A stretch of 64,000 nt of DNA, taken from positions 248,001 to 312,000 of the forward strand of contig JBBCHM010000001.1 of NCBI GenBank assembly GCA_037200045.1. Direction: 5' to 3'. Positions within the stretch are counted from its first letter, which is position 1, and every line of letters starts with the position of its first letter. Shown in pieces: positions 16,342-25,118 of this stretch. The notes under the pieces were generated by a model. That model did not search any database and was not told where the DNA came from. It saw nothing but the letters and a program-made list of their open reading frames with translations. The translations under genes and the position numbers were made by a program. Source of the stretch: Rhizomicrobium sp. (GTDB lineage Bacteria > Pseudomonadota > Alphaproteobacteria > Micropepsales > Micropepsaceae).

Positions 16342-19300
16342 TTAGCCCGCCTCGTTGGTCGGCTCCTCCCGGTGAAACATCCGGTAAAGCGCAGGCAGCA
16401 CGAACAGGGACAGCAGCGTTGCCGAAACAATGCCGCCGATGACGACGGTGGCGAGCGGGCGCTGCACCTCGGCACCCGTACTCGTATTGAGCGCCATCGG
16501 CAGGAAGCCCAGCGAGGCGACCAGGCCGATCATCAGGATGGGACGGAGCCGGGTCAGGGCGCCCTGGATGATGGCCTGATCGATCGGAAGCCCCTCGCGG
16601 ACGAGATCGCGGATATAGGAGATCATGACCACGCCGGTCAGCACCGACACGCCGCAGAGGGTGATGAACCCCACACCGGCCGTGATCGAAAGCGGAATGC
16701 CGCGCAGCAGAAGCGCAAGCACGCCACCCGTCAGTGCCAGCGGCACGCCGGAGCAGACGAGCAGCGCGTCTTTCAAGGAGCCGAAGGTCAGGATCAGCAA
16801 CCCGAGGATGAGCAACAGCGCCAGCGGCACCAGCACGGTCAGGCGCTCGGACGCCGACGCCAACTGCTCGAAGGTGCCGCCATACGCGACATAGTAGCCG
16901 GGCGGCAGCCGGAGCTTATCGCTCACCTGCCTGCGCGCGTCGTTGACGAAGCCCGCCAGGTCGCGGCTGCGCACATTGGCCATCACCACGATGAAGCGCT
17001 TGCCGTTCTCGCGGCTGACCTGGTTGGGTCCTTCGCTGGACCGAATCTCCGCCACTTCCGCCAATGGCACATAGCTGCCATTCGGCCGCGCCAGCGGCAG
17101 GCGCCTGAGCACGTCCGGATCGGTACGCATCTGCTCGGGCAAACGCACTTCGAGCGGATAACGCGCATCGCCCTCATAGATAAGGCCGGTTTCCTTGCCG
17201 CCCAGCGCGGCGGCAACCACGTCCTGCACATTGGCGACGCTCAAGCCGTACCGCGCCAGTGCGATACGCCGCGGCTCGATGGTGAGCAGCGGCAGGCCCG
17301 AGGCTTGCTCGGTCTTCACGTCCTGCGCGCCGGGGATGGCGGCCAGAATGCGCTGTCCCTGGGCGGCGAGCCGCACCAGTTCGTCGAGATCGTCGCCGAA
17401 GATTTTCAGGGCAACATCGCTGCGCACGCCGGAGATCAGTTCGTTGAAACGAAGCTGGATCGGTTGGCTGAAGCCATACACCGTGCCCGGCACCGTATGC
17501 GCCGCCGTCTCGATTTCACGGACGAGCTGCGCCTTGGGCTTGCTCGGGTCCGGCCAGTCCTTGCTGGGTTTGAGCATCACATAGGTGTCGGAGCGGCCGG
17601 GCGGCATCAAATCGGTCGCCACTTCCGCCGTGCCGTTGCGGGCGAACACCGTCAGCACTTCCGGCAGCTTGCCCAGTGTCCGGTTGAGCTGGAGCTGCAT
17701 CGCCACCGCCGTTTCAATGCCCGTGCTGACGGGGCGCACCGTCTCGATCGCCAGATCGCCTTCATCGAGGTTCGGAATGAACTCCGCGCCCATGCGCGAC
17801 GCAAGGAAGCCACAAAGCACGACAAGCACCACCGCCGCCGCGATAACCAGGCGGCGCGCTTGAAGGACGCCACTGAGCAGCGGTTCATAAAGGCGCTTGG
17901 CCCCGGCAACGAGCCAGTTGTCCTTCTCCTGGATATTGCCGCTTAGCAGCAAGGCGCAGGCGGCCGGTACGAAAGTGATGGAGAAGATCAGCGCGCCAAC
18001 CAGCGCCGCGACCACGGCAAAGGCCATCGGGTGAAACATCTTTCCCTCGACGCCCGACAGCGCGAAGATCGGCAGGTTCACCAGCACGATGACCACGACG
18101 CTGACCAGGCTGGGGCGGAACACCTCCCGCGTGGCATGGAATACCGTGTCGAAGCGCTCGGCCTTGGTCAGCAGCCGGTCGTGCGCGTGCTGCGCGTGTG
18201 CCAGCCGGAACATGCAGTTCTCGACGATGATGAGGGCCCCATCGACGATCAGCCCGAAATCCAGCGCGCCGAGGCTCATCAGATTGCCGCTGACCCCGCC
18301 CTCCACCATCGCGGTGAACGTCGCGAACAGCGAAAGCGGAATGACGGCGGCGGACAGCAAGGCGGCACGCAGATTGCCCAGAAACAGGAACAGCACGACG
18401 ATGACCAGCACCGCGCCTTCCAGCAGGTTCTTCTGCACCGTTTCGATGGTCTTGTTGACCAGCACGGTGCGGTCATAGATCGGTGTCGCCGTCACGCCGG
18501 GCGGCAGGCGCTTGTTGATGTCGGCGAGTCGTGCGGCGACCCGATCGCTCACCACGCGGCTATTCTCGCCGATGAGCATCATCGCCGTGCCGAGCACCGT
18601 CTCGTGATCGTCCTGCGTCGCGGCGCCCGTGCGCAATTCCCGGCCGATGCCGACCGTGGCCACATCGCTAACCGTGATCGGCGCGTTATCGCGCGTGGCG
18701 ATGACCGCATGGCGGATGGCCTCTTCGTCGGCAAGCTGGCCGGGCACGCGCACGAGATATTGCTCGCCATTGCGCTCGATATAGCCCGCGCCGACATTGA
18801 GGTTGTTGGCTTGCAGCGCCGCGATCAGATCCGACAGCGTAACCTTGAAGGCAAGCAGTCGCGCCGGGTCCGGTGCGACCTGATATTGCTTGGCGTAACC
18901 GCCGATCGAGTTCACTTCGGAGAGGCCCGCCACCTGCCGCAATTGCGGCCGGATAATCCAGTCTTGGATGGCGCGCAGATCCGTCGGCGTATATGCCGCG
19001 CCGTCCGGCTTCCGCGCGTCGGCCTTGGCATTGACGGTGTAGAGATAGATTTCGCCGAGGCCGGTGGAAACCGGGCCGATCTCGGGCTCGACACCCGCAG
19101 GAAGCTGGCTGCGCACTTCTTGTAACCGCTCATTGACGAGCTGGTGCGTGAAATAAACGTCGGTGCCGTCCTCGAAGACGATGGTGACTTGCGACAGCGC
19201 ATAGGCCGAGGTCGAGCGCGTGTAGCTCAAATGCGGTATGCCCGCCATCGCCGTCTCGATAAGGAAGGTCACGCGCTGCTCGACTTCGGCCGGGGAATAG

Positions 19301-19464
19301 CCCGGCGCCGTCGTATTGATCTGCACCTGCGTATTGGTGATGTCCGGCACGGCGTCGATGGCAAGCCGCCGGTATTCGTAGATGCCGAAGGCCACGAAGC
19401 CCAGCACCGCCGCCATGACCAGCCAGCGATAGACGATGGCGCCTTTTATGATGCGGTCGATCAC
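16342..19464 (-). CDS. czcA: HME-RND heavy-metal efflux inner-membrane pump
   Basis: Proton-driven exporter of 1040 residues, starting at GTG 19464 that overlaps the stop of the adaptor gene (TAGTG). The N-terminus (IIKGAIVYRWLVMAAVLGF) is TM1; the porter domains hold TNTQVQINTTAPGYSPAEVE and YTRSTSAYALSQVTIVFEDG. The TM4 signature DFGLIVDGALIIVEN is the divalent-cation form (Zn/Co/Cd/Ni), not the A-x-x-x-D form of the copper/silver pumps. Length is normal for the family (about 1040). It works as a trimer with the adaptor and outer-membrane channel encoded next to it. The exact metal cannot be fixed from the sequence. Confidence 0.93.
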   Translation of the reverse strand: MIDRIIKGAIVYRWLVMAAVLGFVAFGIYEYRRLAIDAVPDITNTQVQINTTAPGYSPAEVEQRVTFLIETAMAGIPHLSYTRSTSAYALSQVTIVFEDGTDVYFTHQLVNERLQEVRSQLPAGVEPEIGPVSTGLGEIYLYTVNAKADARKPDGAAYTPTDLRAIQDWIIRPQLRQVAGLSEVNSIGGYAKQYQVAPDPARLLAFKVTLSDLIAALQANNLNVGAGYIERNGEQYLVRVPGQLADEEAIRHAVIATRDNAPITVSDVATVGIGRELRTGAATQDDHETVLGTAMMLIGENSRVVSDRVAARLADINKRLPPGVTATPIYDRTVLVNKTIETVQKNLLEGAVLVIVVLFLFLGNLRAALLSAAVIPLSLFATFTAMVEGGVSGNLMSLGALDFGLIVDGALIIVENCMFRLAHAQHAHDRLLTKAERFDTVFHATREVFRPSLVSVVVIVLVNLPIFALSGVEGKMFHPMAFAVVAALVGALIFSITFVPAACALLLSGNIQEKDNWLVAGAKRLYEPLLSGVLQARRLVIAAAVVLVVLCGFLASRMGAEFIPNLDEGDLAIETVRPVSTGIETAVAMQLQLNRTLGKLPEVLTVFARNGTAEVATDLMPPGRSDTYVMLKPSKDWPDPSKPKAQLVREIETAAHTVPGTVYGFSQPIQLRFNELISGVRSDVALKIFGDDLDELVRLAAQGQRILAAIPGAQDVKTEQASGLPLLTIEPRRIALARYGLSVANVQDVVAAALGGKETGLIYEGDARYPLEVRLPEQMRTDPDVLRRLPLARPNGSYVPLAEVAEIRSSEGPNQVSRENGKRFIVVMANVRSRDLAGFVNDARRQVSDKLRLPPGYYVAYGGTFEQLASASERLTVLVPLALLLILGLLILTFGSLKDALLVCSGVPLALTGGVLALLLRGIPLSITAGVGFITLCGVSVLTGVVMISYIRDLVREGLPIDQAIIQGALTRLRPILMIGLVASLGFLPMALNTSTGAEVQRPLATVVIGGIVSATLLSLFVLPALYRMFHREEPTNEAG

Positions 19465-20420
19465 TATTCCTCCTCCGCTTCGCCTTTGAGGAGGTCGGCC
19501 TTGATGATGTAACTGTTGGCCGACGCGTAGCGCTCGCCGGCGCGCAGGCCTTGCGTCACTTCCACCGCATCGCCCGACCGTTTTCCGATCGTCACCCCGC
19601 GCGCCTGAAAGCCTTGCGCGGTCCGCACAAACACCACCACTTTGCCGTGGACGTTCTGAAGGGCGGCAGGATTGACGGCGACCGAGGCCTGCACCTCGGA
19701 GAGCACGACGTCCGCCGTGGCGAATTGCCTGGCCACCCAGCGGCCGTCGGCATTGTCGAGAACCGCGCGGGCCGCCACCGTTTGACTGTCGGCGCTGCCG
19801 GCCGGCGCAACATAGGCAATCGTGCTGTGCGCCACCTGTCCGGTGTCCGAGCCGCTGACCCGCACGTTAAGACCCGGCCGCACCCGGCCAAGGTCGTGCG
19901 CGAACACCGCAAACTCGGCCCACACCGTGCCGAGATCGGCGACCTTCATCAGCACCGTGTCGCTGCCGACCGATTCTCCGGGGTTCGCGTGACGTTCGAG
20001 GACGCTGCCCGCTATCGGCGACGCAATGCCGTAGGTCTGCAAACTCTCATTCGATTCCACGGTGACCAGCGTTTCACCACGCGCCACCGTCTCGCCGGGC
20101 CGCTTGTTGACCAGCCGGACCACGCCGGGATAGCGCGCGCGCAATTCCTGTTCGCGCTCGGCATTGGGCTTGATCGTGCCGTAGAGGGTGACCGTCTCGC
20201 CGATGGCGGCGGGACCGGCCGTCTCGATGGCAATGCCGGAGTCGCGCGCCGTATCGGCGCTCATCGCCACTTCGTTCGGCTGTACTTGCACGGGCGCGGC
20301 TTGCTCGGTGGTGGCCGCGTCCTCGCGCCAAGGACGCACTACCACCAGCAACACGATCAGTGCCGCGATAGCGGCGACCGTGAGCCAGACCCACGGTCTG
20401 TATGCGCGAAATATATTCAT
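19464..20420 (-). CDS. czcB: RND efflux periplasmic adaptor (membrane fusion protein)
   Basis: A 318-residue protein from ATG 20420, whose ATG overlaps the TGA of the upstream TolC-like gene. An N-terminal membrane anchor (PWVWLTVAAIAALIVLLVVV) precedes a barrel and lipoyl domain with PGVVRLVNKRPGETVARGETLVTVESNESLQTYGIASPIAG and LERHANPGESVGSDTVLMKVADLGTVWAEF. The long coiled-coil hairpin of other adaptors is very short here, as in CzcB/CusB types. It links the CzcA trimer to the outer-membrane channel. Stops 1 base into the pump start, so translation is coupled. Confidence 0.9.
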   Translation of the reverse strand: MNIFRAYRPWVWLTVAAIAALIVLLVVVRPWREDAATTEQAAPVQVQPNEVAMSADTARDSGIAIETAGPAAIGETVTLYGTIKPNAEREQELRARYPGVVRLVNKRPGETVARGETLVTVESNESLQTYGIASPIAGSVLERHANPGESVGSDTVLMKVADLGTVWAEFAVFAHDLGRVRPGLNVRVSGSDTGQVAHSTIAYVAPAGSADSQTVAARAVLDNADGRWVARQFATADVVLSEVQASVAVNPAALQNVHGKVVVFVRTAQGFQARGVTIGKRSGDAVEVTQGLRAGERYASANSYIIKADLLKGEAEEE

Positions 20421-21724
20421 GGCGAACCTGCAATGTCGGAGGAACCATGCGCCGTCAGGCGCTCTACTTCGGTGCGCGCTGCATGCAGCCGCGTCAGGGC
20501 CGCGTTGAGCGCGCCGCGCGTCTCGAACAGCGCGCGCTGGGTGTCCAGCACATCGAGATACTGAAATCCGCCGACGCGGTAGCCGGCCAACGCCAGCGTG
20601 AAGGCGCGTTGCGCTTGCGGCAGTGCGGCGTCTTTCAGAGATTTGATCTCGGCAAAGGCGCTCTTCCAGCGGCCCCATGCATCCACGAGCTGTTGCGAGC
20701 GTTCCAGTTCGACCTGCCGCCGCTCGCTCGAAATGCGCGTGACTTCCGCCCCTGCGCGCGCGATCTCGCCCTCGTTCTGATTAAAGACCGGTATCGGGAT
20801 CGAGACGCCCGCCACAAGCGCGGCGTCGCGTCCTGCGAATTGGCGAACGCCGAGGCTGGCCCGCACATCCGGCGCCGCGCCGGCGCGCGCAAGCGCGAGA
20901 TCGGCCTCGCGCGCTTCGCGCAAGCGCGCGAACCGCGCAAGGTCCGGCGCGTCCTTCAGCTCGGCCTCATAGTCGGCCAGCGCCTCCGGTGCCTCCGCGA
21001 TGAAGAACACATTGCCTGCCAGCGGTTCCGCGACGATGGGCTCGCCCCAATAGCGGCCGAGCTTCTGCCGCGCCGTCAGCAACGCCGCTTCGGCACGCGC
21101 GCGGGCAATGGTCGCGTTGGTCAGCGCCACCTCGGCGCGGCTGCGTTGAAACAGCGGATCGCGCGCGGCGGCGACGCGACGCGACACATCGGCAAAAACG
21201 CTGCGCGCCGTACCTTCAAGGTTCTTTGCCAGCCGAACATTCTCTTCGGCGGCAACGACATCCATGTAGGCCAGCGTGACATCGCGCACGAGGTCGAGTT
21301 GCGCGGCGCTGAGTTCGGTTTCCGCTGCACGGCGATTGGCGGCGGCTGCCTGCTGGCGCGCTTCGCGCTTGCCGCCGAGTTCGATGAGTTGCGCCACACC
21401 GTAGGTGAACTCCGAACCGGACAGACCGCGATAGGGGCCGGTGCCGATGATGTTCTCCGCCTCGACCGAGAGCTCGGGATTGGGCAACAGATGGGTCTGC
21501 AATTCCGTGCCTGCCGCCGCCCCGATACCGGCCCGCACCGCATCGAGACGCGGTGACGCGGCGAGTGCGCGCTGCACCGCTTCGCGGATGGTCAGGGCCG
21601 GAGCGCCGGGGCCTTGCGGAGCCGCCGCGTCGGCCGACGACGGCAGCACGACACATAGCAATGCGCCAAGCGCTGCGCCTTGAATGAAGCAGGTCAGAGA
21701 CCTGCGTTGTGGTTTGCGGTTCAT
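20417..21724 (-). CDS. czcC: TolC-family outer-membrane channel of the metal efflux system
   Basis: A 435-residue protein with a signal peptide (ALGALLCVVLPSSADA) and the double outer-membrane efflux repeat: first LTIREAVQRALAASPRLDAVRAG ... LLPNPELSVEAENIIG, then FARLREAREADLALARAGAAPDVRASLGVR. No lipobox cysteine follows the signal, unlike CusC. It forms the outer-membrane exit duct for the CzcAB pump. It overlaps czcB by four bases (ATGA), consistent with one operon, czcCBA. Confidence 0.9.
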   Translation of the reverse strand: MNRKPQRRSLTCFIQGAALGALLCVVLPSSADAAAPQGPGAPALTIREAVQRALAASPRLDAVRAGIGAAAGTELQTHLLPNPELSVEAENIIGTGPYRGLSGSEFTYGVAQLIELGGKREARQQAAAANRRAAETELSAAQLDLVRDVTLAYMDVVAAEENVRLAKNLEGTARSVFADVSRRVAAARDPLFQRSRAEVALTNATIARARAEAALLTARQKLGRYWGEPIVAEPLAGNVFFIAEAPEALADYEAELKDAPDLARFARLREAREADLALARAGAAPDVRASLGVRQFAGRDAALVAGVSIPIPVFNQNEGEIARAGAEVTRISSERRQVELERSQQLVDAWGRWKSAFAEIKSLKDAALPQAQRAFTLALAGYRVGGFQYLDVLDTQRALFETRGALNAALTRLHAARTEVERLTAHGSSDIAGSP

Positions 21725-21820
21725 GGTGTGCCGTTGCTGCGCGTCAGCGAGGACTGATCGCGCCGATGAATGACGGAGAGCGCGCAGAAGCGCCCCCGAC
21801 GAACTTCATCCAAACGGCAG

Positions 21821-22210
21821 TCAGATCAGAAGGACGGTGACTTTGCGGTGCGCCAGCGCGGTGTTGCGTGCGGCAACCATCAGCAGCGGTGCGCCATCGG
21901 CGCGCCGGAAGAGCGCGGCGCAGATCGCCAACGCCAGCAGCGTGACAACGGCGAGCGCCGCATCGATGTGGGACTTGCCGTCGCCGCCCACGGCTGCATC
22001 GGTCTCCGGTTCCGGGTGCACGGCGACGAGGTCGACGAGCCGTTCGGCGCTGCGCGTCGCCCGGACGACGCTGTGATTGTCGGTCTCATCGGTGCATTGC
22101 GTGGCATGCGCCGCCAGCAGCAGCACCAGCAGCATCCCGAACAGCGCAAGCACCCGCACGGACAAACGGTCCGAAAGACTGCGCATGAGGGACGAAGCGG
22201 CAGAGTGCAT
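21821..22210 (-). CDS. Small membrane protein heading the czc operon, CzcI-like position
   Basis: A 129-residue protein of unknown function. One hydrophobic segment near the N-terminus (VRVLALFGMLLVLLLAAHA) could be a signal or TM helix; a loop with QCTDETDNHSVV follows, and a second helix (AALAVVTLLALAICAALF) precedes a short hydrophobic tail. It lies 96 bases before czcC on the same strand. The MerR-type promoter at 22219-22249 is placed directly before its ATG, which supports expression. Small proteins in this position (CzcI, CzcN types) affect czc regulation. An alternative start is ATG 22186. Confidence 0.55.
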   Translation of the reverse strand: MHSAASSLMRSLSDRLSVRVLALFGMLLVLLLAAHATQCTDETDNHSVVRATRSAERLVDLVAVHPEPETDAAVGGDGKSHIDAALAVVTLLALAICAALFRRADGAPLLMVAARNTALAHRKVTVLLI

Positions 22211-22218
22211 GGCGCTCG

Positions 22219-22249
22219 AACCTAAATCCTAAAGCCGCTGGAGGGTCAA
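22219..22249 (-). promoter_or_regulatory. MerR-type metal-responsive promoter for the czc operon
   Basis: On the minus strand: -35 TTGACC (22249-22244), a 19-base spacer carrying the imperfect dyad CCTCCAG-CGG-CTTTAGG, and -10 TAGGTT (22224-22219). A 19-20 base spacer with a central dyad is the hallmark of promoters that MerR-family regulators twist into activity. The start point would fall close to the ATG at 22210, so that mRNA may be nearly leaderless. No merR gene is visible in the window. Confidence 0.6.
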
Positions 22250-22443
22250 GGTGAAAGATAAGTTGCCCAATTGCCGCCGCATTTATAGAACGGCTTATAT
22301 ATGGAGAGCTGCATCGCATGATCTGCCGCACAAAACACGGGCGCGTGCAGGACTGCCGCATCATCGAAGTATTGGTCGGCCACAGCCGTTCGCGGTGCCT
22401 CGAAAAGCAACATGCGGAGCCCATAGCCGAAAAATGAGGTGCA

Positions 22444-23367
22444 ATGGCTGAAAACCACGACCATCACCACGACCACGGTCATCATCATGCGCCGCCGAAG
22501 GATTTCAGCACGGCGTTCCTGCTCGGGACGCTGTTGAATGTTGGTATCGTCGTTTTGCAAGCAACCTATGGCATCATTGCTCACTCGACCGCGTTGCTGG
22601 CCGATGCGGGGCACAATCTCAGCGACGTATTGAGCCTGATTATCGCATGGGGCGCAGCCGGTCTCGCCCGGCGGGCGGCAACCGCACGCTACACCTACGG
22701 TTTGCGCGGTTCCTCCATCATCGCCGCGCTTTTCAACGCCGTGTTTTTGCTGGTGGTGCTGGGCGGCATTGCCTGGGAAGCGATCCAGCGCCTCTCCAAC
22801 CCCGCTCCGGTGCAGGGCGAAATCGTCATGATCGTCGCTGCGGCGGGCATCGTTATTAATGGCCTTTCCGCGTGGCTATTCGCATCTGGTAGCAAAGGCG
22901 ACATCAACGTCCGTGGCGCATTCCTTCATATGCTGTCCGATGCGGTGGTGTCGTTTGGCGTGCTGGTCGCAGGCGGTCTCATCGTCCTTACGGGATGGCT
23001 TTGGCTAGACCCCGCCATGACGCTTGTCGTGGTCGTCATCATCTTCTGGGGAACGTGGCGACTGCTGCGCGATTCCGTGAGCATGGCGCTCGCCGGCGTT
23101 CCGAGCGGCATCGACCCCGAGAAGGTGCGCGCCTATCTCGGCACGCTACCCGGCGTCGTGCGCATTCACGACCTGCATATCTGGCCGATGAGTACGACCG
23201 AAACGGCATTGACCTGCCATCTGGTCGTGCCGGCAGGACACCCCGGCGATTCCTTCACCGTCGACATCGCCAAGGAATTGCGCCACGCATTCGGCATCGA
23301 ACATACAACGTTACAAATCGAAGTGGGCTTGGATGCCGACTGCGGTGTCTGCGACAACGGCGGTTGA
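22444..23367 (+). CDS. czcD: Cation diffusion facilitator metal exporter (CzcD/ZitB type)
   Basis: A 307-residue inner-membrane metal/proton antiporter. The N-terminus is histidine-rich (ENHDHHHDHGHHHAPP), as in Zn/Cd/Co exporters. Six TM segments follow, with the two metal-site motifs HNLSD in TM2 and HMLSD in TM5. This HD/HD pattern is the zinc/cadmium type. The cytoplasmic C-terminal domain contains VRIHDLHIWPMSTTETALTCHL. It is divergent from the czcCBA operon, so cytoplasmic export by this protein would feed the RND pump. I see no second MerR-type promoter on this side. Confidence 0.92.
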   Translation: MAENHDHHHDHGHHHAPPKDFSTAFLLGTLLNVGIVVLQATYGIIAHSTALLADAGHNLSDVLSLIIAWGAAGLARRAATARYTYGLRGSSIIAALFNAVFLLVVLGGIAWEAIQRLSNPAPVQGEIVMIVAAAGIVINGLSAWLFASGSKGDINVRGAFLHMLSDAVVSFGVLVAGGLIVLTGWLWLDPAMTLVVVVIIFWGTWRLLRDSVSMALAGVPSGIDPEKVRAYLGTLPGVVRIHDLHIWPMSTTETALTCHLVVPAGHPGDSFTVDIAKELRHAFGIEHTTLQIEVGLDADCGVCDNGG

Positions 23368-23371
23368 GACA

Positions 23372-23994
23372 CAATGGTCGATGCTCGTGCCGGCAGTCAG
23401 CATGAATCTGAAAGAGGTCGAGCGGAACAAGCGCGAACGGCACACGCTCTGGCGCTATGCGATCCTGCGCCTCCATGAGGTCGTGCAGGATATCGTGCCG
23501 CACCTGACCGACGGGGATCGGAACCGTTTCGATACCGGGCTTAGCCGGGTCTTCGTCGACAATTACGCAGCGGTCCCATCCGCGATCCGCAGACTGCTGG
23601 CGCTGCGCGAAGCAGGCGTGATCCGCGTGCTGGAACTGGGACCGGATTGTGAAATGGATGTGAACGAACACGGCACTTCGATCGCCGCCGGGAATTCCGT
23701 CCATCGCTTTCGAATATTCATCGACGCGCGCGGGCAGAAGCCGCTTGAGACGAAGGACTTGCCGTTTCCGACATTGTGCGCGCAGTTGCGGGCGGCCGGC
23801 GGTGACGTTCCAAATATCGATGACGCTTATACATTGCCGGGGCCGGCTGTCGCGCGGGGGCCCCAATGCCTTCGGCGCTGCCCTACCTGATGCACGATCG
23901 GCCCTTCGTGCAAGGCATCACCGCAAGCGCCGAAATCGGTGCAGAGATCGGAAAAGCAGTATCGAGACGCGATCTTCGCCCGACATGTGGATGA
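23372..23994 (+). pseudogene. Decayed C-terminal part of an FAD/NAD(P)-binding oxidoreductase
   Basis: The frame after the czcD stop reads NLKEVERNKRERHTLWRYA, then LSRVFVDNYAAVPSAIRRLL and FIDARGQKPLETKDLPFPT, ending DDAYTLPGPAVARG, all reminiscent of the C-terminal half of large FAD-binding proteins. The frame then fails near 23865-23880 (CGGGGGCCCC). The family's usual end continues in another frame as LPYLMHDRPFVQGITASAEI, stopping at TGA 23992-23994. No Rossmann start (GxGxxG) is present upstream, so the gene lacks its 5' part and carries at least one frameshift. It is probably not functional. Confidence 0.65.
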
Positions 23995-24054
23995 AAGGCG
24001 CCGAAGTTCGAGGATATCGGGCTCGCCCCATCAAGACTTAGCGGAAACGACGGT

Positions 24055-24684
24055 TCAATGGACAAGACCGCTTTGACGCAGACCATCGAGCACGAACTGA
24101 ACAGCCAGGGCGGCCAGCAGGACGCCGGAAATGCGTCCGACGACGTCCGAACCGGTCTGGCCAAGACAACGCTGAAGCACGTCCGCGAGAAGCATGGCGA
24201 CGAAAGTGAGCGCCAGGCAAACGGCGAGGATCACGAGCACCGCAAGCTCGTCCGACCAGCGCTCCAGACGGCTCATCAGAAGCACGACGGCCGAGAGGCT
24301 TCCAGGACCCGCGATCATCGGAAAGGCCAGCGGCAGCACGGCAATGTCGCCCGGACGTTCGGCCTCGCGATGCTCGCCTTCGCTGATGGACGACAGGCCG
24401 GGACTCGCAAAGGTCAGCGTCAGGGCCTGCAAAAAAAGCAGAATGCCGCCCGCTATCTGGAAGGCCGGGAGTGTGACATGCAGAAGGCCGAGCAGCAGAT
24501 TGCCTCCAAGCGCGAAGAGCAGCAGCATGACGCCGGCAATGCTGACCGAGCGTGCGGCGAGGCTCGTGCGGCGCGATCGGTGCACGCCGGTCGTGAGGCT
24601 GGCGAACACCGCCGCGGTCTCGATCGGGCCGATGGTGACGAAAAGGGTCACGAAGGCCGACCAAAGGCTGAGCGAAATATCCAT
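24055..24684 (-). CDS. MarC family integral membrane protein
   Basis: A 209-residue protein with six predicted membrane helices. The starting helix (LWSAFVTLFVTIGPIETAAVFASLT), the AGGILLFLQALTLTF helix and the ILPLAFPM-AGPGSLSAV motif fit the MarC/UPF0056 family; the function of that family is not established, despite the name from multiple antibiotic resistance. It begins 10 bases after the stop of the upstream 117-residue gene on the same strand, so they are likely co-transcribed. Confidence 0.88.
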   Translation of the reverse strand: MDISLSLWSAFVTLFVTIGPIETAAVFASLTTGVHRSRRTSLAARSVSIAGVMLLLFALGGNLLLGLLHVTLPAFQIAGGILLFLQALTLTFASPGLSSISEGEHREAERPGDIAVLPLAFPMIAGPGSLSAVVLLMSRLERWSDELAVLVILAVCLALTFVAMLLADVLQRCLGQTGSDVVGRISGVLLAALAVQFVLDGLRQSGLVH

Positions 24685-24693
24685 CGCGGCGCA

Positions 24694-25047
24694 TTATGCC
24701 GATGCGCTGTGGCTGCCGCCGCGCCGCTGCCGGTCAATCATCACGCAGAGCTTATCGTCCGGGATGCCGTCGAGACGCTGCAGCACGTCCACGATGTCGT
24801 CGAACGACACCGGCGTCTTGGCGCCCGGTGCGAGGCGAAGGTCAGGACGGCACTCGACTGAACAGGCATCAGAGGCCCAGGATGAAAGGATCGCGCGCTT
24901 CTCCGACAGCGAAAGCGTCGCGTCCGCCAGGACATCCTTCGGGCGGCGGAAATACCGCGCCGGCGTCAGCAGCCGATCGAGTTCATCGTCGCCGGTATAG
25001 GGCCGGCAGGGCGGCATTGGATTTGTATCTTTGCCATCGTCGAACAT
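24694..25047 (-). CDS. Small soluble protein of unknown function, paralogue of the gene at 29391
   Basis: A 117-residue protein with no signal peptide. A central block, LSLSEKRAILSSWASDACSVE followed by P-LRLAPG-PVSFDDIVDVLQRLD, is shared with the protein encoded at 29391-29756. The preceding FRRPKDVLAD looks like the start of the conserved domain. I know of no function for this family; proteins like it appear beside stress genes in alphaproteobacteria. It is upstream of marC, behind a GGGAGG ribosome site, and lies at the left edge of the chaperone island. Confidence 0.75.
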   Translation of the reverse strand: MFDDGKDTNPMPPCRPYTGDDELDRLLTPARYFRRPKDVLADATLSLSEKRAILSSWASDACSVECRPDLRLAPGAKTPVSFDDIVDVLQRLDGIPDDKLCVMIDRQRRGGSHSASA

Positions 25048-25084
25048 CGCAGCCTCCCGGTTTTTTCCCTTTCCCTAGTAGAGA

Positions 25085-25115
25085 GCGAAGCGGGCCGGCG
25101 AGCGGCCCGCTTCGC
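25085..25115. terminator. Strong hairpin between two minus-strand genes
   Basis: Perfect 12-bp stem GCGAAGCGGGCC / GGCCCGCTTCGC with a 7-base loop. It lies four bases after the stop of the 25119-25676 gene and before the next gene's leader. It has no T-run, but the stem is strong enough to end or attenuate transcription. Confidence 0.6.
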
Positions 25116-25118
25116 GCG

